This document shows positions 8,249-21,714 of a DNA stretch of 64,000 nt, in pieces. This DNA comes from an uncultured Pelagibacteraceae bacterium (GTDB lineage Bacteria > Pseudomonadota > Alphaproteobacteria > Pelagibacterales > Pelagibacteraceae), in the NCBI GenBank assembly GCA_902532195.1, contig CACAHE010000002.1, positions 57,726 to 121,725 on the forward strand, in the 5' to 3' direction. Within the stretch, counting starts at the first letter, position 1. Each line of letters begins with the position of its first letter. The translations under genes and the position numbers were made by a program. The notes beneath the pieces are model-generated. The model did no database searches and had not been told where the DNA came from. It saw only the letters and a program-made list of their open reading frames with translations.

Positions 8249-10015
8249 ATGTCAAAATTGTATTCAGGAGCTGAAATAGTATTTAAATGTTTGGAAGACC
8301 AAGATGTAGAAGTTATATTTGGTTATCCAGGTGGAGCAGTTCTTCCAATTTATGATGAATTAAAAAATTTTAAATCAATAAAACATTACCTAGTAAGACA
8401 CGAACAAGGAGCGGGACATGCCGCGGAGGGTTATGCGAGATCAACTGGAAGACCGGGTGTTTTATTAGTTACATCTGGACCAGGAGCTACGAATGCAGTT
8501 ACAGCTTTAACAGATGCATATATGGACTCTGTTCCTCTAGTTTGTATTTCAGGACAAGTACCAACCCATTTAATTGGAACTGACGCGTTTCAAGAGTGCG
8601 ATACAACAGGTATTACTAGACCTTGTACAAAACATAATTGGTTGGTTAAAGATGTCAAAAATTTATCGCAAACAATTCATAAAGCATTTGAAGTAGCAAC
8701 AACAGGAAGGCCGGGGCCTGTATTAGTTGATATTCCAAAAGATGTTCAGTTTCAAAAAACAGGTTATACAAAATTTAAAACACAAAAAAAAATTAACGGT
8801 AAAATTCACAACAAATTTTCACAAAAAGAAATTGATGAATTAATAAAATTAATGACTCTATCTTCAAAACCAATATTTTATACCGGTGGTGGAGTTGTGA
8901 ACTCAGGACCAAAAGCAAGCGAACTTTTGAGAGAGCTTGTAAATCTAACAGGGTTTCCAATTACCTCAACATTACAAGGTCTTGGAGCATTCCCAGGAAA
9001 TGACAGTCAATTTCTTGGTATGCTAGGTATGCATGGTTCTTATGAAGCAAACAATGCTATGCATGATTGTGATTTGATGATTAACATTGGAGCAAGATTT
9101 GATGATAGAATTACAGGAAAGATAGATGAATTTTCACCAAAATCTAAAAAAATTCATATAGATATTGATCCATCATCAATAAATAAAAATGTAAAAGTTG
9201 ATTTGCCGATTGTAGGAGATGTTGCAGAAGTAATTGGCTCTACAATTAAAACTATAAAAAAAGTAAAACCAAATTTTTTAAAATCAAATAATCAAAAAAT
9301 ATCTAAATGGTGGGAAAAAATTGAAAAATGGAGATCTGTAAATTCTTTTGATTTTGTAAATAGCTCTGAAACAATTAAACCACAATATGCTATCCAGAGA
9401 CTTTATGAATTAACTAAAAATAAAGATACTTATGTTACAACCGAGGTAGGGCAACATCAAATGTGGGCAGCACAGCATTATAAATTTGATAAACCAAATC
9501 GTTGGATGACATCAGGAGGGCTAGGTACTATGGGTTATGGTTTACCCGCGGCAGTTGGAGTTCAAGTGGCCCATCCAAATAAGTTGGTAATTGATATTGC
9601 TGGAGAAGCATCTGTATTAATGACAATGCAGGAAATGTCCACCGCAGTTCAATATAGCTTACCAATAAAAATATTTATATTAAATAATGAATACATGGGG
9701 ATGGTTAGACAATGGCAAGAACTTCTTCATGATAAAAATTACTCTGAAAGTTATACAGCTGCTCTTCCAGATTTTGTAAAATTAGCAGAAGCTTATGGAT
9801 GTGTTGGTATGAGAGCAACAAAACCCGAAGAACTAGATGATAAAATTATTGAAATGATTAACACAGATAGGCCAGTTATATTTGATTGTTTAGTTGATAA
9901 ACAGGAGAATTGTTTTCCAATGATACCATCAGGAAAACCACACAATCAAATGCTTTTAGGACCAAAAGATCAACAGGAAAAAAAAATAACTGGGAAAGGT
10001 AAGACATTAGTTTAA
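8249..10015 (+). CDS. ilvB: Acetolactate synthase large (catalytic) subunit
   Basis: This is the first common enzyme of valine, leucine and isoleucine synthesis. It condenses pyruvate with pyruvate or 2-oxobutyrate, using thiamine diphosphate, Mg2+ and FAD. The 588-residue protein has the catalytic Glu52 in RHEQGAGHAAEGYAR, the central domain, and a C-terminal TPP-binding region where the usual GDG is GEAS followed by the expected Asn in ILNNEYMGMV. The GEAS variant occurs in other alphaproteobacterial enzymes as I recall and should not mean loss of function. Its stop overlaps the ilvH start by 1 nt (TAATG), coupling synthesis of the two subunits. Confidence 0.96.
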   Translation: MSKLYSGAEIVFKCLEDQDVEVIFGYPGGAVLPIYDELKNFKSIKHYLVRHEQGAGHAAEGYARSTGRPGVLLVTSGPGATNAVTALTDAYMDSVPLVCISGQVPTHLIGTDAFQECDTTGITRPCTKHNWLVKDVKNLSQTIHKAFEVATTGRPGPVLVDIPKDVQFQKTGYTKFKTQKKINGKIHNKFSQKEIDELIKLMTLSSKPIFYTGGGVVNSGPKASELLRELVNLTGFPITSTLQGLGAFPGNDSQFLGMLGMHGSYEANNAMHDCDLMINIGARFDDRITGKIDEFSPKSKKIHIDIDPSSINKNVKVDLPIVGDVAEVIGSTIKTIKKVKPNFLKSNNQKISKWWEKIEKWRSVNSFDFVNSSETIKPQYAIQRLYELTKNKDTYVTTEVGQHQMWAAQHYKFDKPNRWMTSGGLGTMGYGLPAAVGVQVAHPNKLVIDIAGEASVLMTMQEMSTAVQYSLPIKIFILNNEYMGMVRQWQELLHDKNYSESYTAALPDFVKLAEAYGCVGMRATKPEELDDKIIEMINTDRPVIFDCLVDKQENCFPMIPSGKPHNQMLLGPKDQQEKKITGKGKTLV

Positions 10016-10563
10016 TGGGAAAATCAAGGTCAGCATATAGTATTCCAGGAAAACAGGGCAAATTTGATACACATATAATTGTAGTATGGGTAGATAATGA
10101 AGCTGGAGTTTTAGCGAGAGTTGTTGGATTATTTTCTGGAAGAGGTTACAATATTGAGTCATTAGCTGTAGCAGAAGTTGATCCAAAATTAAATATTTCA
10201 AGAATTACAATAGTTACTACTGGAACACCTCAAGTAATAGAACAAATAAAATTGCAATTAAAAAAACTTGTTCCAGTTCATAAAGTAGCTGATTTTAAAA
10301 GAGAAGATAAAAAAGTAATTTTTAAAGAAATGGCATTATTTAAAGTAGTTGGCAACAATTCTAAAAAAGAAAAAGCTTTAAAAGCATGCAAAAAGTATAA
10401 TCCTGTTATATTGGACAAGACAAATAAATCATACGTGATACAAATAACTGCTTTAAGAAGAGAAATAGATGTAATGACAAAAAATTTAAAAAAACTTGGA
10501 CTTATAAGTGTATCAAGAACCGGTGCTGTTGCCATGACAAGAGGTTCAGAAATATTTAAATAA
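10015..10563 (+). CDS. ilvH: Acetolactate synthase small (regulatory) subunit
   Basis: A 182-residue regulatory subunit with an N-terminal ACT domain (about 20-95; VVWVDNEAGVLARVVGLFSGRGYN is the start, residues about 22-45) and a C-terminal domain typical of IlvH. It activates the large subunit and confers feedback inhibition by valine. It begins at the overlapping TAATG with ilvB and is followed 17 nt later by ilvC, which has its own clear Shine-Dalgarno sequence. Confidence 0.95.
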   Translation: MGKSRSAYSIPGKQGKFDTHIIVVWVDNEAGVLARVVGLFSGRGYNIESLAVAEVDPKLNISRITIVTTGTPQVIEQIKLQLKKLVPVHKVADFKREDKKVIFKEMALFKVVGNNSKKEKALKACKKYNPVILDKTNKSYVIQITALRREIDVMTKNLKKLGLISVSRTGAVAMTRGSEIFK

Positions 10564-10568
10564 TTTAA

Positions 10569-11603
<1,035 letters not shown>

Positions 11604-11615
11604 AACTTAATGTTA

Positions 11616-11645
11616 ATTTTGGGTTAAAATACTCAAAATATTTTG
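11616..11645 (+). terminator. Weak hairpin after ilvC, possible attenuating terminator
   Basis: ATTTTG (11616-11621) and CAAAAT (11634-11639) form a 6-bp stem with a 12-nt loop, followed by ATTTTG. The stem is AT-rich and the T-run short, so this is at best a leaky terminator before leuA. Confidence 0.25.
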
Positions 11646-11693
11646 CAATCTAGGCGTGAGCATGTAATATATTAAATCTAAAAATTAATAATA

Positions 11694-14316
<2,623 letters not shown>

Positions 14317-14322
14317 TAAAAT

Positions 14323-15171
14323 ATGGCCACGAATAGGGATGATTTTATAATAGCTATTCGTTCTGCTTTTCTAAAGAAAGGTTCAAAACAAAGATTTTCT
14401 CTCATTGGTTTAATTTTTTCTTCAATTTTTTTAATATTATTAAATACAATTAATTTTCCATTAATAAACTATTTAAAAATTTCATTAAACGAAATTGTTT
14501 ATAGATCTTCATTTATAGTCTCAATACCAGAAAAAAAAATTCAAGAATTCTCAAACATAATACATAATCACTTTAGTCTTTATTCCGAACATCAAAAAAA
14601 TAAAAATGAATTAGCCAATTATAAACTTAAGCAATTAGAGACAGATTATATAATATCTGAAAATCAAAGACTAAAAAAAATGGTGGAAGAATATATTTTT
14701 AATACAGATGAACTATTTGCGAAAGTATTATTAGATAAAAAGAGTCCATTTTTAAGATCGATTATTCTTAATAGAGGGAGTAAAGATAAAGTATCAATGG
14801 GAATGGCAGTACTAGATGGAGGATATTTAATTGGAAAAATTATAGAAGTAAATTATTCAACTTCTAGAGCTTTATTAATTTCTGATTTAAATAGTAAAAT
14901 ACCTGTTTCAATAGAGCCAGGAAATGTACAGTCTATTTTATCTGGCACTGGAAAAGATAACGGTAAAATAGAATTTATGCAAAAAAAAAAATTAATAGAA
15001 AATAAAAGCATAGTTTATTCCTCTGGATCTGGAGGAATATTTAAAGCAGGTATTCCAATTGGAAATATTTCAATAGAAGAAAATGATGAAGAGAAATATG
15101 TCGATTTTTTCTCAGATTTATCGCAGCTATCTTTTGTTAAATTAGTTTCTTTTAAAAAGGGTAAAAATTAA
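14323..15171 (+). CDS. mreC: MreC, rod-shape determining protein
   Basis: A bitopic inner-membrane protein linking MreB to the periplasmic cell-wall synthases. The 282-residue sequence has a short cytoplasmic tail, a membrane helix at about 26-45, a coiled coil at about 75-115, and a periplasmic beta domain with the family's SKDKVSMGMAVLDGGYLIGK-type stretch (about 148-167). Its stop overlaps the mreD ATG by 1 nt. Confidence 0.94.
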   Translation: MATNRDDFIIAIRSAFLKKGSKQRFSLIGLIFSSIFLILLNTINFPLINYLKISLNEIVYRSSFIVSIPEKKIQEFSNIIHNHFSLYSEHQKNKNELANYKLKQLETDYIISENQRLKKMVEEYIFNTDELFAKVLLDKKSPFLRSIILNRGSKDKVSMGMAVLDGGYLIGKIIEVNYSTSRALLISDLNSKIPVSIEPGNVQSILSGTGKDNGKIEFMQKKKLIENKSIVYSSGSGGIFKAGIPIGNISIEENDEEKYVDFFSDLSQLSFVKLVSFKKGKN

Positions 15172-15689
15172 TGTCTTCAAAATTTTCAGTATCAATTTTA
15201 AATAGGATTTTAATTAATGCACCATTATTGCTTTTATTTATTTCAGTTTTTAATGAATTTGATTTTAATTATTTAAATTATAAATATTTTTCTTTTAATT
15301 TTCCTTTTATATTGATTTTTTACTGGAGTTTAAAAAGAATTGAAAGCCTAGGTTATGGCTACATATTTATAGCTGGTTTATTTAACGATGCAGTCATCGG
15401 ACTTCCTATAGGATTAAGTAGTTTAACTTATTTAATTATTTGTGGTTTTGCAGCTTATCTTAGAAACATAACTTTAAGACCAAGTCTTTTTAAGGACTGG
15501 TTATATTTTTTATTTACTATATTAGTTGCAAATTCTATAAATTATTTTTTACTAGTAACCTTTTTTTCAACAGAATTAAACTATTATGAATTAAGTGGGA
15601 ATATTTTATTTACTTTTTTATTTTATTATATTTTTGGATATTTATTCGATATTTATCAACGATTAGCATTTGGAAGGAAAAATGATTAG
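15171..15689 (+). CDS. mreD: MreD, rod-shape determining membrane protein
   Basis: A 172-residue protein with about five hydrophobic segments and very little soluble sequence, matching MreD in size and topology. A FNDAVIGLPIGLSSLTYLI stretch near 78-96 fits the conserved D...G.P.G...L pattern of the family. The assignment also rests on its position between mreC and mrdA. It overlaps both neighbours (1 nt with mreC, 8 nt with the preferred mrdA start). Confidence 0.9.
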   Translation: MSSKFSVSILNRILINAPLLLLFISVFNEFDFNYLNYKYFSFNFPFILIFYWSLKRIESLGYGYIFIAGLFNDAVIGLPIGLSSLTYLIICGFAAYLRNITLRPSLFKDWLYFLFTILVANSINYFLLVTFFSTELNYYELSGNILFTFLFYYIFGYLFDIYQRLAFGRKND

Positions 15690-17634
15690 TGGAAACGAGC
15701 CAGGATTTAAAAAGATAAGTACAGTTAATAGACGAGTTTTTTTGCTCTCTGCAGCTAAAACGATAATTTTTTTTGGAATTATAGGACGACTTTTTTCTCT
15801 TCAAATTAGTGAAAATAAAAAATATTTAACACTATCGGATAAAAATAGACTAAGAGAATGGAGATTGCCTCCAGTAAGAGGTGAGTTTTTAGATTATTTT
15901 GGAAAAACAATTGCAGGTAATTTAAAAGTTTATCAGTTGCATGTTGTTCCAGAACAAGTTGAAGATTTTAAAAGTTTAATGGTTAGATTAAAAGATATTT
16001 TAGATTTATCTACCAATGAATTAAATGATTTAATTAAACAAAAAAATAAGCAGAAACCTTGGGAAACCCTTATAGTTTCTGAAAATTTGTCGTGGGATGA
16101 ATTTTCAAAAATAAATTTTTATTTACACGAATTATCAGGTGCCAAACCAGTTATTTCATTAGGAAGAAACTATCCCTACAATGAAAGTTATGCTCATGTG
16201 CTAGGTTATGTGTCCCAAGCTAGTGTTGATGATATAGTTAATAATGAAATTATTAAAGAGAGAAATGTTCCTGGTCTTAGAGTAGGAAAAATAGGTTTAG
16301 AGAAAACTTTCGAAAAAGAATTGATTGGTACAAATAGCATCCAAAGATTTGAAGTAAATGCTTATGGAAAAAAAATAAATCAAATAGATCATGAAGAAGG
16401 CGATAAAGGTAAATCGATCAGACTTACTTTAGATACTGAAGTTCAAAATTTAACTGCAGAATTACTTAGAGAAAAGTCTGGCTCTATAAGTGTTATGGAT
16501 ATTTATACAGGAGAAATTGTTGCAATGAACTCTTCCCCTTCAATTAATCCAAATTTATTTTTATATGGAATTGATAAAAAAAAATGGATGGAGATACAAA
16601 AAAATCCAAACAAACCTCTCATAAACAAAACTGTTTCTGGCTTATATGCGCCAGGCTCAACAATAAAACCTATAGTTGCTTTATCGGCTTTAGAAAATGA
16701 TGTGATTAGTCCAAATTTTACAGTGAAATGCACAGGAATACATGAATTTTATGGACAAAAGTACCACTGTTGGAAAAAAAAAGGACATGGTTTTATGAAA
16801 CTAGACAATGCCATTAAACAATCATGCGATATATATTTTTATGAAATTGCAAGACTATTGGGCGTAGATAGATTGAATGAAACTGGAAAAAAGTTTGGCT
16901 TTGGGGAAAAATCATTGTCAAAATATTTTCCTAATGAAAAAAATGGAGTTAATCCATCAACTAAATGGAAAAAAAAAGTAATTGGACAAAATTGGTATTT
17001 GGGAGAAACTTTAATTAATGGAATCGGTCAAGGATATATATTAACCACGCCATTTCAATTGTGTTTAATGACGGCTCAGTTGGCTAATGGTGGTTATAAA
17101 ATCAAACCAACGGTAGTAGCGAATGAAAATAAGGAAAGTATAGAATTAATTAAATTAAGGATGGCTGAAAAAGAAAGAGCCAAAAAAATGGGGAATTTAG
17201 TTTCAGATTTTTTTGAAACTGATGAAGATTTATACAATCCATTATTTAGAAACCAGGAAAATATAAAATTTGTTTTAAATGCAATGTTTAAATCTACCAA
17301 TGAAGTTATGGGAACTTCTTTCCGTTCAAGAATTGATGATCCTAAATATAGATTTGCTGGAAAAACTGGGACAGCCCAAGTTAAAAAAATTACAGAGGAA
17401 GAAAGAGAGTTAGATTTAGACATTGAACAAATTCCATATTTTCAAAGAGATCATGCTTGGTACGTTGCCTTTGGTCCTTACAAAAATCCAAGATATGCAC
17501 TAAGTATATTAGTTGAACATGGAGGATCAGGAAGTAAAACAGCCGCTCCAATGGCAAAAAAATTGTTTAAATTGCTAATTGACAGACATGAAATTAGAGA
17601 AAAAATTGATTTAAAAAAATCTATTAAAATATAA
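15682..17634 (+). CDS. mrdA: Penicillin-binding protein 2 (peptidoglycan transpeptidase)
   Basis: A class B PBP that cross-links peptidoglycan during elongation, paired with RodA. I use the ATG at 15682, preceded by GGAAGG at 15672-15677; a TTG 12 nt upstream would add four residues but would place that Shine-Dalgarno inside the gene. The protein is then 650 residues: a membrane anchor near 20-40, a dimerisation domain, and the transpeptidase domain with SxxK at Ser326 (APGSTIKP), SCD near 385 as the SxN-equivalent, and KTGT at 561-564. All catalytic motifs are present. The stop overlaps the rodA start (TAATG). Confidence 0.95.
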   Translation: MISGNEPGFKKISTVNRRVFLLSAAKTIIFFGIIGRLFSLQISENKKYLTLSDKNRLREWRLPPVRGEFLDYFGKTIAGNLKVYQLHVVPEQVEDFKSLMVRLKDILDLSTNELNDLIKQKNKQKPWETLIVSENLSWDEFSKINFYLHELSGAKPVISLGRNYPYNESYAHVLGYVSQASVDDIVNNEIIKERNVPGLRVGKIGLEKTFEKELIGTNSIQRFEVNAYGKKINQIDHEEGDKGKSIRLTLDTEVQNLTAELLREKSGSISVMDIYTGEIVAMNSSPSINPNLFLYGIDKKKWMEIQKNPNKPLINKTVSGLYAPGSTIKPIVALSALENDVISPNFTVKCTGIHEFYGQKYHCWKKKGHGFMKLDNAIKQSCDIYFYEIARLLGVDRLNETGKKFGFGEKSLSKYFPNEKNGVNPSTKWKKKVIGQNWYLGETLINGIGQGYILTTPFQLCLMTAQLANGGYKIKPTVVANENKESIELIKLRMAEKERAKKMGNLVSDFFETDEDLYNPLFRNQENIKFVLNAMFKSTNEVMGTSFRSRIDDPKYRFAGKTGTAQVKKITEEERELDLDIEQIPYFQRDHAWYVAFGPYKNPRYALSILVEHGGSGSKTAAPMAKKLFKLLIDRHEIREKIDLKKSIKI

Positions 17635-18758
17635 TGTATCAGACTTATTCAATCTCAGAAAAATCAACATTTTTTCAAAAATTAAGATCTATTGACTATA
17701 TTCTTTTACTAAGTGTTTTAATTATAGGTTTTATTAGTATTTTTGCAATGTACTCAACTGATGGAGGAGAATTTCTCTACCATACACAAAATCATATTTA
17801 TAGATTTGTAGTATTTTTTTTGATGATGATTGTAATTTCTTTTTTTAATATAAAATTCTGGCATTCAACAGGTTACTTATTTTATATTGCTGTTCTTTCA
17901 TTATTATTTTGGGCATCTTACTACGGAGTTACTGCATCAGGATCTCAAAGATGGATAAATTTATATTTTATAAATTTACAACCATCAGAGTTGATGAAAA
18001 TTGCAATTATAATTTGTTTTTCTAAATATTATCATAGGATGCAAGTATCAAATGTAAACAAATTAAAAAATATTTTAGTTCCCCTGGTAATTTTATTTAT
18101 ACCAATAGCTTTAGTAGTTTCCCAGCCAGATCTTGGTACAGCAATACTTATTGCATTAAGTGGATTAATTGTTTTATGGTTAGCAGGCGTAAATGCAAAA
18201 TATTTTTTTTACTCTGGATTGTTGTTTATAATTTCTGCACCATTTGTTATTTCTTTTTTAAAACCCTATCAGAAAAGCAGAATTTTAAGTTTTTTTGATC
18301 CTGATAGAGATCCTTTAGGAGCTGGTTACCAAATAATTCAATCTAAAATTGCTGTTGGATCAGGTGGTTTAACTGGCAAGGGATTTCTTAAAGGTACCCA
18401 AGGATATTTGGAATTTTTACCTGAAAAACACACTGACTTTATATTTACGCTATATTCAGAAGAATTTGGTTTTGTTGGTTCATTATGCCTGCTTATTCTT
18501 TATGCAATAATTATTTATAGAATTATTAAAATAGGATCAATTTCAAGAAATTTTTTTGGAAAGTTTTTTTGTTACGGTTTTGGTTCCTCAATATTTGTTT
18601 ATATAGTTGTAAACATGTCAATGGTTTTGGGGCTGCTGCCTATTGTAGGATCACCATTACCTATAATGTCATACGGAGGTTCTTCGATGTTGGCTACGAT
18701 GATTGGTATAGGTATAGTTATGAGTACAAAAATATATAACCGTCAAATAATTTCTTAA
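17634..18758 (+). CDS. rodA: RodA, SEDS-family peptidoglycan glycosyltransferase
   Basis: A polytopic SEDS protein (374 residues, about ten membrane segments) that polymerises lipid II in the elongasome. Recognisable family motifs are GSQRWINL near 103-110, LQPSELMKIA near 115-124, QPDLGTAIL near 164-172, and PLPIMSYGGSSML near the C-terminus. The conserved Asp after EKHTDFIF is present. It is translationally coupled to mrdA, its obligate partner, and ends the cell-shape operon. Confidence 0.95.
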   Translation: MYQTYSISEKSTFFQKLRSIDYILLLSVLIIGFISIFAMYSTDGGEFLYHTQNHIYRFVVFFLMMIVISFFNIKFWHSTGYLFYIAVLSLLFWASYYGVTASGSQRWINLYFINLQPSELMKIAIIICFSKYYHRMQVSNVNKLKNILVPLVILFIPIALVVSQPDLGTAILIALSGLIVLWLAGVNAKYFFYSGLLFIISAPFVISFLKPYQKSRILSFFDPDRDPLGAGYQIIQSKIAVGSGGLTGKGFLKGTQGYLEFLPEKHTDFIFTLYSEEFGFVGSLCLLILYAIIIYRIIKIGSISRNFFGKFFCYGFGSSIFVYIVVNMSMVLGLLPIVGSPLPIMSYGGSSMLATMIGIGIVMSTKIYNRQIIS

Positions 18759-18832
18759 ATATCAATAATTTTTTCTTATTTTAGTATAATTTGTCGCCCT
18801 AAATATTTATAAAAAATTATGTAAAATAACTT

Positions 18833-20074
18833 ATGAAAAATAAATTAAAAATTGGAATATTAGGTGCAGGAATCCAAGGTGTTTGTAATGCACTATTTTT
18901 GCAAAAAAAAGGATATGAAATAACTTTGTTTGATAGAGGAGATCCTGGTAATTCTGCATCTTATGGTAACGCAGGTCACTTTTCTCCCTATGCCGCAATT
19001 CCAGTTAATAGACCAGATTTAATCTCGGATATTCCTGCCATGTTACTTAATTCTACTGGACCTCTAGCTTTGAAATGGAACTATGTTCCAAAAATGATTC
19101 CATGGTTTGTAAGATTTTTGAAGAATTGCACATCAATCAAGATGATGCATACAGCAAAATATATGCATCAAATTTTAGATTTATCACTATCAGCTTATGA
19201 TGAATTATTCGATGAAATTAATTTAGATGGATTAGTTATTAGTAAAGGCATGCTTTATCTTTGGGATGATAAAAACCTAAAAAGTAGAGATTTTGAAAAA
19301 AAAATTAGAGACGAACTAGGCATCAAATATCAAAATGTAAATAAAAAAGAAATTCATGATTTGGAACCAAACCTAAAACCTTTTTATCATGAAGGAGTTT
19401 TTTATGAATACGCTAGACATGCAAGAAATCCAAAAAAAATCTTAATAAAATTATTTGAAAAATTTTTAAGCAAAGGTGGAAAATTTATAAAATTAGATAT
19501 TAAGGATATTAATTTCGATGAGGAAAAGCCTGTACTTAGATCTGAAGCACAAAGATTTACATTCGATAAATTAGTAATTGCTTGTGGTGCATTTTCTAAA
19601 AAGCTAACCGATCAACTTCATGAAAATATTCCTTTGGATACTGAAAGAGGTTATCATATTCATTATAAAGGTTATGATAATTTACTATCAAGACCAATTG
19701 TTTATTTAAATAAAGCTATAGCTATAACTCCCATGGAACAAGGATTGAGAGTAGTAGGAACAGTTGAATTTGGGGGATTAAAAAACCCATTATCAAAATC
19801 AAGAATAAAAAATTTAATTATAAATGCAAAAAATATACTAGATAATCTCCCAGATCACGAAGATGAATGGCTTGGATTTAGACCTACGCTGCCAGATTAT
19901 TTACCTGTAATAGGTCCATCAAAAAATTATAAAAATGTATATTATTCATTTGGCCATCATCATTTGGGCTGGACATTAGGAGCTATTTCAGGAAAAATAA
20001 TTTCTAAAATGATATCTAATGAAAGTACTAATTTGAACTTAGAACCTTACAGCTCTCAACGGTTTAGTACCTGA
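18833..20074 (+). CDS. dadA: FAD-dependent D-amino-acid dehydrogenase-like oxidoreductase (DadA family)
   Basis: A 413-residue DAO-family flavoprotein with the dinucleotide-binding motif GAGIQG at 11-16, DRGDPGNSASYGNAGHFSP (about 35-53) matching the DadA substrate/FAD region, and a C-terminal GWRP-like FRPTLPDYLPVIG. DadA enzymes oxidatively deaminate D-amino acids to 2-oxo acids, passing electrons to the quinone pool. The true substrate could be another secondary or D-amine. The gene lies alone on the plus strand and its 3' end overlaps the convergent ureohydrolase by 19 nt. Nearby amino-acid transport and racemase genes fit a role in amino-acid catabolism. Confidence 0.8.
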   Translation: MKNKLKIGILGAGIQGVCNALFLQKKGYEITLFDRGDPGNSASYGNAGHFSPYAAIPVNRPDLISDIPAMLLNSTGPLALKWNYVPKMIPWFVRFLKNCTSIKMMHTAKYMHQILDLSLSAYDELFDEINLDGLVISKGMLYLWDDKNLKSRDFEKKIRDELGIKYQNVNKKEIHDLEPNLKPFYHEGVFYEYARHARNPKKILIKLFEKFLSKGGKFIKLDIKDINFDEEKPVLRSEAQRFTFDKLVIACGAFSKKLTDQLHENIPLDTERGYHIHYKGYDNLLSRPIVYLNKAIAITPMEQGLRVVGTVEFGGLKNPLSKSRIKNLIINAKNILDNLPDHEDEWLGFRPTLPDYLPVIGPSKNYKNVYYSFGHHHLGWTLGAISGKIISKMISNESTNLNLEPYSSQRFST

Positions 20075-20952
20075 ACAAGCAAAGCAATCAATCTTATAGC
20101 AGCATTTAAAGACAAATTATTAATATCTTTCTTTGGCGCAAATTCTAAAACATTAGCACCAATAAATTTTTTGTTTTTTGAAATTTCCATTATTATTTCT
20201 ACAATTTTAGAAACACCAGGACCTCCAGGCGATCTCGTTTCAACTGCTGGAAATTCTTTTGGATTTAATCCATCAAGATCTAAGGTTAAATAAATGTATG
20301 AGTTTTTTGGAATACTTTTAAGCATTTCTTTTGCAGACAAATTGGTCATTTTTTGATCAGTTATAATTTTGCTTCCCCATTTTTTTGCATCACTAAAATC
20401 TTTAGATTTTGAAGTTCCCATTCCTCGAAGTCCAATTTGAGTCATTCCTTTTACCCACTTCATTTCAGATGCTCTTCTCATTACATTAGATCTACCAAAT
20501 TTTTCTCCATATAATTTATTTATCCAATCTAAATGAGCATCTATTTGTACTATATATAATTTTGATAATGGCTCTAGACCAGCTATAGCTGGAATCGCAA
20601 CTGAATCATCACCTCCAATAACTAAAAATTTATTTTTTTTTTTTACGATTTCTTTAATAGTTTTTGTTAACTTAGCTCTATCTTTTGAAGGTTTTCTAGA
20701 TAAAGTAAAATTTCCAGTATCAACAATATTAGATAATTTTTTTAAAAAAATTGAATTTGTGTCAAAATCCCAGCTGCCTACTCTTTTTGATAGTTTTTGG
20801 CTTTCTTTTCGAAGTATTTTTGGTGCAGAAGAACAGTAATCTTTTTTATTTTTATAATGTGTTATTGTAGGAACAGATAATATAGCTAATTGTTTTGATT
20901 TAAGATTTTCAAATTTACCTAAATTACAATTAAAATATCCTTTTTTTTTCAC
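20056..20952 (-). CDS. Ureohydrolase (agmatinase/arginase superfamily) with altered metal-site residue
   Basis: A 298-residue arginase-fold protein. The signature DAHLD is intact at 138-142 and the DxD of the third motif is at 225-227 (TLDLDGLNP). In the first motif, GGDHS of active enzymes reads GGDDS here, putting Asp116 where a Mn2+-ligating His normally sits, and the conserved DP after DxDxx is NP. Members hydrolyse agmatine, arginine, guanidinobutyrate or related guanidines to urea plus amine; the substrate here is open. The start is GTG at 20952, directly after the ABC ATPase stop (TAAGTG), so it is coupled to the amino-acid transporter operon, suggesting the imported compound is its substrate. 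Confidence 0.75.
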   Translation of the reverse strand: MKKKGYFNCNLGKFENLKSKQLAILSVPTITHYKNKKDYCSSAPKILRKESQKLSKRVGSWDFDTNSIFLKKLSNIVDTGNFTLSRKPSKDRAKLTKTIKEIVKKKNKFLVIGGDDSVAIPAIAGLEPLSKLYIVQIDAHLDWINKLYGEKFGRSNVMRRASEMKWVKGMTQIGLRGMGTSKSKDFSDAKKWGSKIITDQKMTNLSAKEMLKSIPKNSYIYLTLDLDGLNPKEFPAVETRSPGGPGVSKIVEIIMEISKNKKFIGANVLEFAPKKDINNLSLNAAIRLIALLVQVLNR

Positions 20953-21702
20953 TTAAAGTATCTGACTTAAAAATTCTTTTGTTCTTGGATCTTTAGCATC
21001 AGTGAAGAAAGTTTTTGGCGGGCCATGTTCTACGATTATTCCTCTATCAGTGAAATAAATATGATCAGCAATTTCTTTTGCAAAACCCATTTCGTGTGTA
21101 ACCAAACAACATGTCATTCCATCTTGTGCTAAATCTTTTATTGTAACCAATACTTCCTTAACAGTCTCTGGATCTAGTGCAGCTGTAATTTCATCAAATA
21201 ACATTATGTTTGGTTCCATAGCAAGCGAACGTGCAATCGCTATTCTTTGTTGTTGGCCACCTGATAATTCTCCAGGAAAACTATTTTCTTTTCCTTGGAG
21301 TCTTACTTTTTTTATTAAAGTATGTGCTCTTTCTTCCACCTCTTTTGGATCTTGTTTTAATACTTGGATTGGAGCCATCATAATATTTTCAATTGCAGTT
21401 TTATGTGGAAATAAATTATATTGTTGAAAAACCATTCCAACTTTTCTTCTTAATGCAAGTTTATCCAACTTTGGGTCGTTAACCTCTACACCTTCAACTT
21501 TAATTGAACCTGATTGAATTTCATTTAAAGCATTGACACATCTTATAAGTGTGGACTTCCCAGAACCTGAAGGACCAATAATACAAATTACCTCACCCTT
21601 CATAACATCGAAAGTAACACCTTTAAGAACTTCAAGTTCCCCAAAAGATTTATGAACATCTTTTATCGATAAAATTGGTTCTTTTTCAGTCCATGTATTC
21701 AT
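20953..21702 (-). CDS. Polar amino-acid ABC transporter, ATP-binding protein (GlnQ/AapP type)
   Basis: A 249-residue ATPase from the ATG at 21702; a TTG 12 nt upstream is possible but the GGAAA before the ATG favours the shorter form. Walker A GPSGSGKST is at 43-51, the signature LSGGQQQR is mid-protein, and Walker B reads IMLFDEITAALDP. The overall sequence (VFQQYNLFPHKTAIENI) is typical of the PAAT amino-acid family. It is the last transporter gene of the minus-strand set binding protein-permease-permease-ATPase, followed at once by a ureohydrolase. Substrate is probably a polar or basic amino acid; specificity is not readable. Confidence 0.93.
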   Translation of the reverse strand: MNTWTEKEPILSIKDVHKSFGELEVLKGVTFDVMKGEVICIIGPSGSGKSTLIRCVNALNEIQSGSIKVEGVEVNDPKLDKLALRRKVGMVFQQYNLFPHKTAIENIMMAPIQVLKQDPKEVEERAHTLIKKVRLQGKENSFPGELSGGQQQRIAIARSLAMEPNIMLFDEITAALDPETVKEVLVTIKDLAQDGMTCCLVTHEMGFAKEIADHIYFTDRGIIVEHGPPKTFFTDAKDPRTKEFLSQIL

Positions 21703-21714
21703 AATAATTTCCAA

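Noticed and set aside
9601..9615. GEAS instead of GDG in the TPP site of acetolactate synthase looked like a lost cofactor motif.
   Set aside because: The same form occurs in other alphaproteobacterial enzymes as I remember, and all other active-site residues are intact.
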